Of a stretch of DNA of 64,000 bases, positions 26,581 through 38,020 are shown piece after piece. The notes beneath the pieces are model-generated. The model was not told the DNA's origin. It was given only the letters and a program-made list of their open reading frames with translations, and did no database searches. Origin of the DNA: Synchiropus splendidus. Lineage: Eukaryota > Chordata > Actinopteri > Syngnathiformes > Callionymidae. The DNA lies in assembly GCF_027744825.2 (NCBI RefSeq), contig NC_071349.1, forward strand, positions 992,001 to 1,056,000. Direction: 5' to 3'. Numbering within the stretch: the stretch's first letter is position 1; each line of letters begins with the position of its first letter. The position numbers and the translations under genes were made by a program.

Positions 26581-29066
26581 CCATATTTGGTCGTTCAACG
26601 GGCGGTTCACTTTGCTCATAATCATATCTGGTTGCTTGAGGCGACGCCCACTTTGTTCATTGCCATATTTGGTCGCGTGACATGCCGCCCACTTTGCTCA
26701 TTATAATATGTTATGGCGTGACGCGCCGCCCACATTGCTCATTACCATATCTGGTTGCGTGATGCGCCGCCTATTTTGTTCATTACCATATTTGGTCAGG
26801 CAACGTGTCGTCCACTTTGCGCATTACCGTTTTTGGTCGCGTGATGCGCCACCCACTTTGCCGCCCACTTTGCCGCCCACTTTGCTAATTATCATATTTA
26901 GTCAAGTGACGCGCCGCCCACTTTGTTCATTAAGATATTTGGTCGCGTGACACGCCGCCCAATTTGCTCATTACCATATTCGGTCACGTGACGTGCCGCC
27001 CACTTTGCTCATTACCATATTTGGTCTCATGACGCACCGCCCACTTTGTTCATTGCCATATTTGGTCATTCAACGCCCCATTCACTTGGTCATAACCATA
27101 TCTCGTTGCGTGAGGCGACGCCCACTTTGTTCTTTACCATATTTGGTCACGTGACACGCCGCCCACTTTATTCATTAACATATTTGGTCAAGTGACGGCC
27201 GCCCACTTTGTTCATTGTCACATTTAGTCCGTAACGCGCCGCCCACTTTGTTCATCACCATATTTGGTCACGTGAGGGCCGCCCACTTTGGTCATTTCCA
27301 AATTTGGTCAGGTGACACGCGACCCACTTTGCCGCCAACTTTGGGCATTACCATATTTGGTCGTTCAACGGACCGTTCACTTTGCTCATAACCAAATCTG
27401 ATTGCGTGAGGCGATGCCCACTTTGTTCATTGACATATTTGGTCACGTGACGCACCGCCCACTTTGTTCTTTACCATATTTAGTCACGTGACGGCAGCCC
27501 GCGTTGTTCATTACCATATTTGGGCGCTTGACTCACCGCCCACTTTGCTCATTACCATAATTGGTGGCGTGATGCGCCGCCCACATTGTTCATTACCATA
27601 TTTGGCCCCGTGACGCGCCGCCCACTTTGTTCATTGCCATATTTGGTTGTGTGACGCGCCGCCCACTTTGCTCATTACCATATTTGGTCGCATGACGCGC
27701 CGCCCACTTTTCTAATTACCATATTTGGTCGTGTGACCTGCCGCCCATGTTGTTCATTACCATATTTGGTCGCGTGACGGGCCATCGTCGTTGTTCATTA
27801 CCATATTTCGTTGTGTGATGCTCCGCCTACTTTGCTCATTACCATATTTGGTGGCGTGATGCACCGCCCATGTTGTTCATGACCATATTTGGTCGTTCAA
27901 CGCCCCATTCCCTTTGTTCATAACCATATCTGGTTGCGTGAGGCGCCGCCCGATTTTGATCTTCATCATATTTGTTGGTGTGACGCGCCGCCCCCTTTGT
28001 TCATTACCATATTTGGTTGTGTAACGCTCCGCCTAATTCGCTACTTACAATATTTGGTCGTGTGACAGGCCGCCCACTTTCCTCATTACCGTATTTGGTC
28101 ACGTGACGCGCCAACCACTTTGTCGCCCACTTTGTGCATTACCATATTTGGTCGTTCAATGCGCCGTTCACTTTGTTCATAATCATATCTAGTTGCTTGA
28201 GGCGACGCTCACTTTGTTCATTGCCATATTTGGTGGCGTGACACGGTGCCCACTTTGCTCATTATAATATTTGATAGCGTGACGCGCCGCCCAATTTGCT
28301 CATTAACATATCTGGTTGCGTGATGCGCTGCCTACTTTGTTCATTACCATATTTGGTCATGCAACGTGCCGCCCACTTTGCTCATTACCGTTTTTGGTTG
28401 CGTGACGCGCCGCCCACTTTGCCGCCCACTTTGCCGCCCACTTTGCCGCCCACTTTGCCCATTACCATATTTGGTCGTTCAACGCACCGTTCACTTGGTC
28501 ATAACCATAGCTGGTTGCGTGAGGCGACGCCCACTTTGTTCACTACCATATTTGGTCACGTGACGGCCGCCCACTTTGGTCATTACCATATTTGCTCAGG
28601 TGACGCTCCGCCCACCCGTTTTTTTTACAGTTTCTGTGCGTGTAACGTGCCAGCCACTTTTTTCATAACCATATATGGTCCCATGACGCGTCGCCCACTT
28701 TGTTCATTACCATATTTCGTCGCCTGACGGGCCGCCCACTTTGCTCATTATAATATTTGGTGGCGTCATGCGCCGCTCATTTTGCCGCCCACTTTGCCGC
28801 CCACTTTACTCATTACCATGTTTGGTCGCATGACGTGCGACCCACTTTGTCGCCTACTTTGCGCATTACCGTATTTGGACAAGTGACCAGTCGCCCACTT
28901 TATACATTGCCATATTTCGTAGCGTGACGGGCCGCCATCTTTGCTCATTACCATATTTGGTCGCGTTACGCGCCGCCCACTTTGCTCATTACCATATTTG
29001 GGACCGTGACGTGCCGCCCACTTTGTTCATGAGCATATTTGGTGGCGTGACGCACCGCCCACTTTG

Positions 29067-31073
29067 ATATAACTTGTCAGGGAAGCTTCAGAACATTTTC
29101 ACCTCCCACTATAGAAGAAAAGGTCTTTCTAGTAGTTGCACATTAAATCAAAGCTGTCTGAAGTGTTTTCGAAAGTTATCAACATTTTTATGTTTGGCGT
29201 TCGAGACCCACCTTATCTCAAGCTGAAAACCCGTTTTGTGCATTGTGCGAAAACTTCTCAGGGAATCTTCAGAACATTAAATTTTCACCTACCACTCTTG
29301 CAGAAAGGTTCTTTCTAGTAGTGGTTCATCAAATCTAAGCTGCCTGAAGTGTTTTTCGAAAGTTATCAACATTTTTATGTTTGGTGTTCCGGATCGCACC
29401 TTATTGAAAACGTGTTTTCTGCATTGTGCCATAACTTTGCAGGGAAGCTTCACAATATGAAATTTTCAAATCCCACTATAGCAGAAAGGGTATTTCTAGT
29501 AGTTGCACATCAAATCTACGCTGTCTCACGTGTTTTTCCAAACTTATCAACATTTTTATGTTTGGCGTTCCGGAACGCACCTTATCACAGGCTGAAAATG
29601 CGTTTTCTGCATTGTGCCATAACTTTGCAGGGAAGCTTCAGAAAATGAAATTTTCACCTCCAACTATAGCAGAAAGGGTCTTTCTAGTAGTTGCACATCA
29701 AATCTAAGCTGTCTGAAGTGTTTTTCCAAAGTTATCAACATTTTTATGTTTGGCGTTCCGTAATCGAACTTATCTAAGGCTGAAAACGCGTTTCACGCAT
29801 TGTGCCATAACTTTGCAGGGAAGCTTAAGAACATTAAATTTTCACCTCCAACTATAGCAGAAAGGGTCTTTCTAGTAGTTGCACATCAAATCTAAGCTGT
29901 CTGAAGTGTTTTTCCAAAGTTATCAACATTTTTATGTTTGGCGTTCCGGAATCGAACTTATCTAAGGCTGAAAACGCGTTTCATGCATTGTGCCATAACT
30001 TTGCAGGGAAGCTTCAGAACATTAAATGTTCACCTGCCACTATATCAGAAAGGGTCTTTCTAGTAGTTGCACATTAAATCTAAGCTGTCTGAAATGTTTT
30101 TCCAAAGTTTTCAACATTTTTATGGTTGGCGTTCCGGAACACACCTTATCTCCGGCTGAAAACGTGTTTTCTGCATTGTGCCAAAACTTTGCAGGGAAGC
30201 TTCAGAACATCAAATTTTCTCCTCCCACTATAGCTGAAAGGGTCATTCTAGTAGTTGCACATCAAATCTAAGCTGTCTGAAGTGTTGTTCCAAAGTTATC
30301 AACATTTTTATGTTTTGCGTTCCGGAATCGAACTTATCTCAGGCTGAAAACGCGTTTCACGCATTGTGCCATAACTTTGCAGGGAAGCTTCAGAACATGA
30401 AATTTTAACCTCCCACTATAGCAGAAAGGGTCTTTCTAGCAGTTGCACATCAAATCTAAGCTGTCTGAAGTGTTTTTCCAAAGTTATCAACATTTTTATG
30501 TTTGGCGTTCCGGAACACACCTTATCTCATGCTGAAAACGCGTTTTCTGCATTGTGCCAAAACTTTGCAGGGAAGCTTCAGAACATCAAATTTTCACCTC
30601 CCACTATAGCTGAAAGGGTCTTTCTAGTAGTTGCACATCAAATCTAAGCTGTCTGAAGTGTGTTTCCAAAGTTATCAACATTTTTATGTTTGGCGTTCCA
30701 AAATCGACCTTATCTCAAGCTGAAAACGCGTTTCACTCATTGTGCCATAACTTTGCAGGGAAGCTTCAGAACATGGAATTTTCATCACCCACTATAGCAG
30801 AAAGGGTCTTTCTAGTAGTTGCACATCAAATCTAAGCTGTCTGAAGTGTTTTTCCAAAGTTATCAACATTTTTATGTTTGGCGTTTCGGAATCGACCTTA
30901 TCTCAATCTGAAAACGCGTTTTCTGCATTGTGCCATAACTTTGCAGGGAAACTTCAGAACATGAAATTTTCACCTCCCACTATAGCAGAAAGGGTCTTTC
31001 TCGTAGTTGCACCTCAAATCTAAGCTGTCCGAAGTGTGTTTCCAAAGTTAACAACATTTTTATATTTGGCGTT
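29067..31073. repeat. 188-bp satellite array, left part (~10.6 copies)
   Basis: The monomer contains GGCGTTCCGGAATCGACC, TTATCTCAGGCTGAAAACGCG, CATAACTTTGCAGGGAAGC, ACTATAGCAGAAAGGGTC and GTTATCAACATTTTTATG, with a 188-base period. It begins mid-monomer directly against the 41-bp array and is cut at 31073 by the provirus. Short ORFs (such as 29349-29648 and 30026-30271) are repeat artefacts. Confidence 0.95.
31069..31073. repeat. Target-site duplication GCGTT, left
   Basis: GCGTT precedes the provirus terminus TGTCGTCGGG. The same five bases follow the other terminus at 56425-56429. The satellite consensus has a single GCGTT here (TTTGGCGTTCC), so the insertion duplicated it. Confidence 0.9.
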
Positions 31074-31654
31074 TGTCGTCGGGTTTAGGTTTTCAAGGTT
31101 TTGTGTACAAGGCGATTGGCTATAACATAAGCCGTCCCTATTTCCGAGCACACTACCTCCCTTTGCCTCTCTGGGAAAGGGCCCCTCGGGTGGTCAACTC
31201 AGTCAGCCTCTTGTTGCGGACACGGTTCTAAGACTATAATAAGGGTATCAACCTCACCTTATTATATTAGTGAGTAGTGTCGGCGCTTCACTGAGCGGGT
31301 TATTTAATTAGCCCGACCTGTTAAGAAACAGGTTCTTGACCTTACAATGCTACACCTCTTACCGTAGTCACTTTACTTAACTTCGTTTAGGGAGTCATGA
31401 TGGGATCCTCAATCCTTTCCTTTTAAATAACATATTTCCCCGTAACTGTCTAAAACTACCACCTTATCATTGACACAATAATTCAGGATGGAATAATGCT
31501 ACCTTTTGAGACATTCACTACATGTGAGGAACAGGAGGAAATCAAACAGTAACTCACCTATAACCCAATTGATGGTAGTACAGGAGCCAGTTGATTCTTT
31601 AGTAGTCAGGGATCAACACCGTTGTGCCTTTTCAGGACTTAATTCGTGCTCAAT

Positions 31655-31660
31655 TTTATT
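31655..31660 (-). terminator. Polyadenylation signal AATAAA in the 3' LTR
   Basis: TTTATT on the plus strand gives AATAAA on the provirus strand, ~330 bases downstream of the LTR TATA box. The equivalent site in the 5' LTR is 55746-55751. AT-rich surroundings hold other AATAAA-like strings, so the exact signal is uncertain. Confidence 0.5.
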
Positions 31661-31986
31661 ATGTTTTTGTTACAAAAGTATTTCTTCAAAAAATTGATAA
31701 AAGAATAATAAAACCAATAAAATCAATTATGAACAATAAACTCCATAAACTTAAGACGCTGATACCCAACAATATCAAAAGTACCGCCAGACAAAAATCA
31801 TATAATCAAAATACATACAATAAAAAGAATTAAATCAAAAAATAATAAGAGTACGATAAAAATGAATTAAATCAAATAGTCTGAGAGCAATAGCAAGAGC
31901 ACCGTCCAAAGTTAAGATACAAGACCTTACTGCAAACGGATGAAGCCAAAAAGCAAAAAGGGACCTCTGTGTCACATTTCCGAGCG

Positions 31987-31994
31987 TTTTTATA
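31987..31994 (-). promoter_or_regulatory. TATA box, 3' LTR copy
   Basis: TATAAAAA on the minus strand, followed by ACGCTCGGAAATG. It is conserved with the 5' LTR. Confidence 0.6.
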
Positions 31995-32355
31995 GCAACA
32001 CAGCTGGTTTTGATTACATGCCCATAAATGGATCGCGTGTTCCGGCGGTTAATCCCATCCAGTTTCATTTGCGTCAGCATTTGCGTCTGCAGTGCCTTGC
32101 GGTTCACCACATCCGGTCAGCACATCCTGTTTCATCTGCGTCAGCACACGTCAGCACACGTCAGGACATCCTGTTTGCAAGTTCAATTTAAGTTCAAAGT
32201 ACACACTTGTTCATGAGTTCAAAAGTTCACGTTCAAAAGCATATAAGTTCACTAAAGTTCAAACATCAAAATCAATGATAAAAATCAGAAATATTATCAA
32301 ATATCACTTAGCAAGTTTTGATTATAATATTTTCGATTTTCCAGTATATACAACA

Positions 32356-32365
32356 ACCCCCTCCG
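32356..32365 (-). other. Polypurine tract
   Basis: The minus strand reads CGGAGGGGGT immediately before the 3' LTR start TGTTGTATATAC. This is the expected position of the plus-strand primer. Confidence 0.8.
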
Positions 32366-32450
32366 AAAATATCCTCCTTCACCATTTGTCTAAATCACCA
32401 AGGTTCAGTGGTTCGAATTCTCCTTCTTCGTCTTCTTGTTGTCCCAGCTG

Positions 32451-34188
32451 TCACTCAAGCTCATCCAATTCCTTCAGCATTTTCACGTAGTAGCTGATCC
32501 ACATCCGCGCTGACGCCGATCTAGCTCTGGCAGACGTTATAGGGTCGGGCATCAAAGGGGCAGTGTGGTCACCATCTTCTCTGCTCCGGTGCTCAGGCGC
32601 TGAGGGACCTGGAACCTCATCTTGGGGGGTGCTGGGTGAATGTTCATCTCGTGGACCAGAAGTCGTGTGGCTCCCAGATTTCGGAGTTAAGGGGCCTAGA
32701 CCACCAGAGTATTCAGCTAGCAGAGTAGGTGACTGACGTCTCGGTGGTTTCGGGGGTACAGAGTTTAGCATGTCTATGGTGTTCATCCCCACAGGGTCGT
32801 CTGTCCCTATGTGAGTGACGTTAACTGGGACTTCTACAAACTGTCCTGAATCTGGGAAGATAAATCTGGTGCCTCTCATGTTTAACCCACACAGGTGACA
32901 ATTTCCCAGGATATGGCCATCGTGTTTACAATCACGGAGGCCCTCCGACACTTGGGTGCCCTTGGGGCTGGAGTAGCTCCCGACTCCGAGTTAGCAGGTG
33001 CTTCCTCAGTGTGCGGAAAATTGCTTCTCCTTCCAGAGGTCACCCCTGTGCTACTGGATGTCGCAGCTCTCCTTACCCAGCGTCTCGCCTGGTTTGGTCT
33101 CCGGGGAGCGGGCCTCCATTTGCACCAGTGTTGCCGTTTGTACTGCTGGAGCATGGCAGGGCGCTTCCAGTCACGATCTCCCTCCAACACAGCCATTGCT
33201 TCTACCTTATCTCCACTCATCACCAGTCGGGCAAAATTTTCCCATGAGACTGGTCCTTGCATGTGCCAACCCAATGTAGTGGGCACCACTGGTCTGTCGT
33301 TCAACAACCTTTTGATCCACTCATAGTATCCACTAGGACAATATCCTCCTTGGTAATGTTGTATATCAAACCCCCCATGCCACAAGTCACCATGTTCCCT
33401 CGTAACACACTCTTCCCAGTCCTCATACACACTCACGACGTCTTTCTGCCATTGAGTCACCATCAGTAAGTTTGGGTCATAGAGGTAAATCTGATCCCCT
33501 GGAGGTTGATAGCCTGGCTGTATTTTTCCTGGCCCCCAAGGTCTGGCAGGGCATACATTTCCCAAGTCTTTGTTGTATATTTCTCCCACCTGTTCGGTTT
33601 TCAGTACTATTCCCTCCAACATGTATGGAGGATGGAATGCTCCATGTTCAATCCAGGATGTCTGCCCAGGTCCTATTTTAACAATGGTACGCCCTAATGC
33701 CGTGCGTGGTCAATGGGGGCAGCTTACCATCCCCGGGGAACGTAAACTCCCAGCACAAACAACTGGGAGCCAATGGGTCAATGGCTCGTTCTCTTGGCAC
33801 ATTACCACAAAACGTGGCCATACCTGGAGGATGAACGGGGTCTCCTTTTTGAATGACACACAACCTGATCCCTTGCTTTGATTTCATGTGGTATCCATAA
33901 TTTTTGGACCTTCTTTTTATGATCTTGGGTAATTACACCGCGTGACACCTTTGCTGTAAATCTCATGCAGGGCTCGCCCCTCCAATATTCAACCATTTTG
34001 GTGGAGGGTCCCCAACTAAAAATCCTATGTCTTCCTTTGTCTACAGGGCGGACTTTGGTTCCGGGATCAAGGGGCTCCATGATCACCTCTAGGGCTAACA
34101 GGACTCTCGTTTTTTGTGTGTGCCATGGATCCCATTGATCTGCTTTGTCGTTCCCGTCTGTAACCACAATTGGGCCCTGCAGAAACAT
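32451..34188 (-). pseudogene. ERV accessory region B (3' of env), up to ~580 codons, frameshifted
   Basis: Four overlapping open frames follow each other on the provirus strand: 34188-33802 (starts MFLQGPIVVTDG), 33887-33678, 33622-32882 (open further upstream) and 32951-32451. They are either one protein broken by three frameshifts or overlapping small genes, as 3' accessory genes of complex retroviruses can be. The third segment is rich in Trp, Tyr and Gly and ends in a basic stretch (RRPNQARRWVRR), a possible nuclear signal. The fourth begins with a Cys/His cluster, CKHDGHILGNCHLC, that could bind zinc, followed by a Pro/Ser-rich tail. I recognise no known family. By position this is where transactivators or Bet-like proteins of spuma-type viruses lie; that role is inference. 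Confidence 0.6.
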
Positions 34189-34944
34189 TACAAAATGTTA
34201 ATTTTGAGAAGGTCTACAAACAGTAGACGCCATTTCAAACAATCTTATGCTGTTCGGAGTTTTCCATATCTTCATGGGGTAACAAGTCCCCATCAGATAA
34301 CCTATATAAAACACAGAGACATACAAGGAAGCTCCTCCAGCTAATTTTTTAAACAGAATCCATATCATCAGGATTACCTTGAGTCTCCTGTTGACGAAGA
34401 CGAAACGTCAGTACATCTGTTCCAATATATGCCCATGTCAGTGTCATCCAGAAGATAGACCAAACTAGTTCCTTGCTCTGTGCAGTGTTCAAACACTATT
34501 GGGTGTTTAATGTGACGTGGGTAATAAGCCATGGAGCGTAATACATTGCTCTGCAGGGTTGTATCATTTTGTCATTTAGTCAGTCCCGAGGTGATATCGT
34601 AAACCAATGCTTTGGTACTGATTAAGATGTATTTTTCTGTTATTACGGTGGTAGTTTCGACCTCTCTCTCTCCACCCCAGGAGAGTTTTAAGAGAACTCT
34701 AAGTAACTATGGATTTACAGAGTGTAATGTTCGTCTTCTGACACCAATCTTCTCCGTAGGAGAACTGGGTAATTTTAAAGTTAAGTAATACAAATATTAT
34801 TAAAATGGTGGCTAACAGTCATGTTAAAATCATGATTTTTACCCTGAGATTTTCCTTATTCACTTCCCCCTCAGGTACTTTTGTAACCAGTACCTTAATC
34901 CTTATATCCGTAAGACACAAGCAGGGTTCCTAATTCAAACCTCG
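34189..34944 (-). other. Gap between env and accessory region B
   Basis: No long ORF lies on the provirus strand. A TATATAGG-like string (about 34303-34310, minus) could be an internal promoter for region B, but nothing else supports it. Confidence 0.3.
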
Positions 34945-35839
34945 CTATACCCTTTGTCCATTGACTTTTTTCCATTTTTGTTGTTTCCTTTTCTTTATGT
35001 CTTCTTTGACATCTCGAAGAGCCTTTTTCAAGAACTCTTTCTCTTGTCTTTCTTTTCGTCTTTTGGCTGCACGGCACGGATAGCAGCATATACTATTAAG
35101 GCACCGACATAAGGTGACTACTTTGGAGATTACGGCGAGAGCTATGAGGATCGCCAATACAATTAGTATCCATTTTAGGTACCACCATATTAATCCGATA
35201 ATTTCCCACACAGCTGCTGCCGTATCTACGACTCCCTGTCCTATTCCATACATCATAGCTTCCGTCATTATTCCAAAAAATCCCAACCATCCTGCCGTCG
35301 GTACTTTCTTCCGAAAGTCACGTACAACATGCCAATAATCGTTTAATTTTTCACAGGCATATGGGTCCCTGGTTATATTAATCTTAGGGGCACTATATTC
35401 CTCATAGACACAGCTTCTCTCCCCTTTTGGAATATACCAGGGGGATGAATTACTGTATTTCATCTTTGAGAGGATTCTTTCATTCAGTTCAAAAACATGT
35501 GTCTGTGACTTTGCATAGACATTGTCCTTATCACATAATTGGTCTCGAGATGTTTCGTATCGATTATACATGAGGAACCCTGGATTTATACTTTCCAAAA
35601 GCCCAATCGGAGCTGCTACTTTCGGCCAGTGTGGTATGGCTACATGTATCCCAAGCCGTCCACACATTTTCTCCCTGTTTTTCAACAATGTGCCATGTGT
35701 TCCCCACCTAGTAGTAAAATAGGACTCATGTTCTCTTTTTATTTGCTTGGCTGCTTGGGACCAATTAAAACATCCAGATCTATTACATGGGATATAACCC
35801 CACTGATGCGGGTAACATGGATTAGAGTCGTGACTATAA
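34945..35839 (-). pseudogene. env: ERV env, C-terminal part with membrane anchor
   Basis: This part is in a different frame from the preceding 681-codon segment; the switch lies near 35840-35860. From the Met at 35688 the ORF has 247 residues. It ends in a long hydrophobic membrane segment (about residues 162-191, including IIGLIWWYLKWILIVLAIL), a Cys cluster at 194-205 (CRCLNSICCYPC, a possible palmitoylation site) and a ~40-residue highly basic, coiled-coil-like cytoplasmic tail. An N-glycosylation sequon (NIT) lies near residue 104. I saw no CX6CC motif or gamma-type immunosuppressive segment. The arrangement (ectodomain, single anchor, short tail) identifies the transmembrane end of a retroviral envelope protein. 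Confidence 0.85.
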
Positions 35840-37898
35840 TCACGATTCAGGTTTTAGTTTGGGTGTGCGAAAACACCCTTGATATCCTGTAACGTTTAAA
35901 CTAAAATGCTCGGGGTCTTGGGGTTGCCATCTGAGCTGTGGATATTGAACGCTACTTATAACGGGGAACCAAGTCTTCTTGAATTCAGTTTTATCAAACT
36001 CCTGACTCTTTGTTTGTTTTGTATTGTTGACCTCAAAGAGGTCTAGCCCTGCTATCAGAAATCTTTCCGTAGTCATCAGGGTAGTATGGACAAACGGGAA
36101 TGATGACTGAATTGTTCTTACATGGCGCCATTCCGAGTGTTGTTTAAAATATTGTTTGACTGTTTTCAGATGATCGGGCAACAGAAACGTCGCTGTGTAC
36201 CTTATAGAGATATCTTCATGCTTTCCCTTTTTCTGACCTCTATCTTTTGATGAGGCCTCTACGAGTAATGGTTTCATTGCGAGATAAGGCCAGGCTCGTA
36301 TAGACACTTCCCCATTGGAATCGTTCCAGGAGACCTCTTTCCTTCTTAAGAAATTTTGATAATTAGTTAATTGATCCTGGAGGGCCATTCCCGAGGTTCT
36401 TTTACCTCCTTTTATCTGAGTAATGTCTCCCGATAATTGGCTCGGGTTAAACAATAATGTTGCTTCTTTACGAGCGGTGCACCACGTCTTTTGGTCATCA
36501 TTTTGGAGTCCCTCCGTAGATGGTTTATTCCATTCAGTAATATTCTTCTGGTGTACTGAATCATATCCCCATACTCCTTGCTCAGTCCAAACTTTTACTT
36601 CATAGTTTTTAACCTTTCCCCACAGAGTGTTGAGTGGATTTACTGAATTCGGCAATCCTGGGCTTGCAAGGAACCTGTGTATCACAGTGATATTTTTTCC
36701 TTCATCACTAGGGGTTCGTAATTCTTCATATGATACTAGGTGTGGCCATATCAGCATTTCTAAACTTTCCGTGTCAAACAAATTCCATCCTAATCCTTGC
36801 CCCAAAATGAGACCAGCTAACTGTGACCATTCCCATGCTATAAAGAAGACCGTCGGATCATCTTTAGCCTTATTGTTCAGACATGTGGGAGAAATAGTGT
36901 GTTCATGACTATTCGGTTGTTGACCTATTGATTGGCTACTTGGGCAGGATAGATTAACTGGTAAGTCCGTTGTACAATTCTCCATTGCTTCTGGCCAGTC
37001 TTTTCCTCTCATTGGATAAAATATCTTATTTTCTGTATTGTTAGGTTTCTCATTAATGAGCTGATATGCGTATTTAACATGGGTAATGTTTATTCCAAGC
37101 TTTTGAGACAAACATTCCTTAGCCTCAGCCCACCATATTGACTGATTATTTCTGACCCAGTTTCTCCAAGGCTGCTTCGTCATCATAGGGATTGCGAGGC
37201 CTATTTGATCCCTTCGGCACTCGCATGGTTCTTTGTGACAATCATTTCCTTCTTCCATCCCTTTACCGTCAAACTGTTTATTATGGCATAATATACCATC
37301 TTCTTGCAATGCCCCTAATTTGTACCACATAACTCTTCTTTGCACCACAGGGTATTTGAGCCAAAGTTTCCAGAAATTACTACCCGGATGCTGATCTGCA
37401 ATGCACTCTCTTCCCGATCCATTAATCTTGCCCCTATTTTGTTCACTCATAGTGGTCAACAGATGCCACTTCCAATAAACATTACGTAAGCCAGAGTCTC
37501 GTGGGCTAGTGTCATACTCATCATTCTTAGGCCCTTTGTTTGTGCAATCTTTCTCTGGTTGACACCTGGGATAAACCTCCTCTTCCCTGAAATGAGTGTC
37601 CGGGGGAGACTTGCCGTCCAACCATGGTTTATAACCATTTGTCATCAAATAAAGACGATTGTCAAATTGTTTTTCTTCTGGTGTGGAGAGAAAAAACTTA
37701 ACTTGTTGTTCCTTCTCTCCTTCATGTTTAGCTTGATTCGCTGCTGCTACAGTGGTAAGAATAGGTTCCGATAATAACAGCATGGTTTTTGTCTCTACCT
37801 TTTGGAACATTTCCCAAGAACATGTGTACTCCAGCCCTCTTCTAATTCTTCTAGGAGCAGGGTCAGTCGAATCAGTGTTTAACAATTCGGGGTCAGAG
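35840..37898 (-). pseudogene. env: ERV env, middle ectodomain (681 codons)
   Basis: This long open frame follows a polybasic RRIRRG site near its start (RIRR fits the furin pattern R-X-R-R). It carries many Cys and Asn-glycosylation sequons and a hydrophobic stretch around residues 345-370 (FFIAWEWSQLAGLILGQGLG), which might be an internal fusion segment. It is joined to the upstream env part through a frame change at a run of seven C residues (37915-37921), a likely one-base indel. Together with 35839-34945 the part after RIRR is near 980 residues, far longer than usual transmembrane subunits. The RIRR site may therefore not be the surface/transmembrane boundary. No sequence family is recognised beyond envelope-like features. 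Confidence 0.75.
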
Positions 37899-38020
37899 TT
37901 AGCCGAAAAAGGTAGGGGGGGCTATATCTAGCAGGAGTTGTCCTATTTGATTACTTTTGTCCCATTCTTCATTTCCATAAGCTCCTATGGTTGTCCACAG
38001 TTCTTGTTCCCATGTTTTTA
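37899..38020 (-). pseudogene. env: ERV env fragment between LINE insertion and frameshift
   Basis: About 40 codons (starting near KTWEQELWTTIGAYG) continue the envelope reading frame interrupted by the LINE at 38021-41473. They end at TAA because of the C-run frameshift. Confidence 0.75.

Larger units (their letters stand above)
3434..29066. repeat. 41-bp satellite array, ~25.6 kb
   Basis: The monomer in the GACG phase is GACGCGCCGCCCACTTTG, then a C/T-rich link TCATTAC, then CATATTTGGTCGCGT. Successive TGACG motifs lie 41 bases apart (for example 4393 and 4434), giving roughly 600 copies. Variation is mostly C-to-T or G-to-A at CpG positions (CGCGTG, CGTGTG, CACGTG, TGTGTG). The array starts degenerate near 3434 and ends abruptly at 29066 against the 188-bp satellite. 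Because 41 is not a multiple of three, a read through three monomers (123 bp) cycles all frames and gives a 41-residue repeating peptide. Every short ORF here, on both strands, is explained this way and none should be taken as a gene. Confidence 0.97.
31074..32355 (-). repeat. 3' LTR of the ERV
   Basis: Ends in plus-strand sense are TGTCGTCGGG and TATATACAACA. It is collinear with 55188-56424. Relative to the 5' LTR it has extra copies of a CACATCC/CGTCAGCACA motif (about 32075-32175) and lacks a ~60-bp segment present near 55845-55910 of the 5' LTR. Small ORFs here are shadows. Confidence 0.95.

Noticed and set aside
3434..29066. Dozens of 60-143-codon ORFs on both strands in the 41-bp array
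   Set aside because: All follow the same repeating 41-residue pattern dictated by the monomer and occur in every frame; no start context, domain or conservation argues for a gene.
3434..29066. CRISPR-like repeat-spacer pattern
   Set aside because: Units are contiguous 41-bp monomers with no unique spacers, in a vertebrate-type repeat setting.
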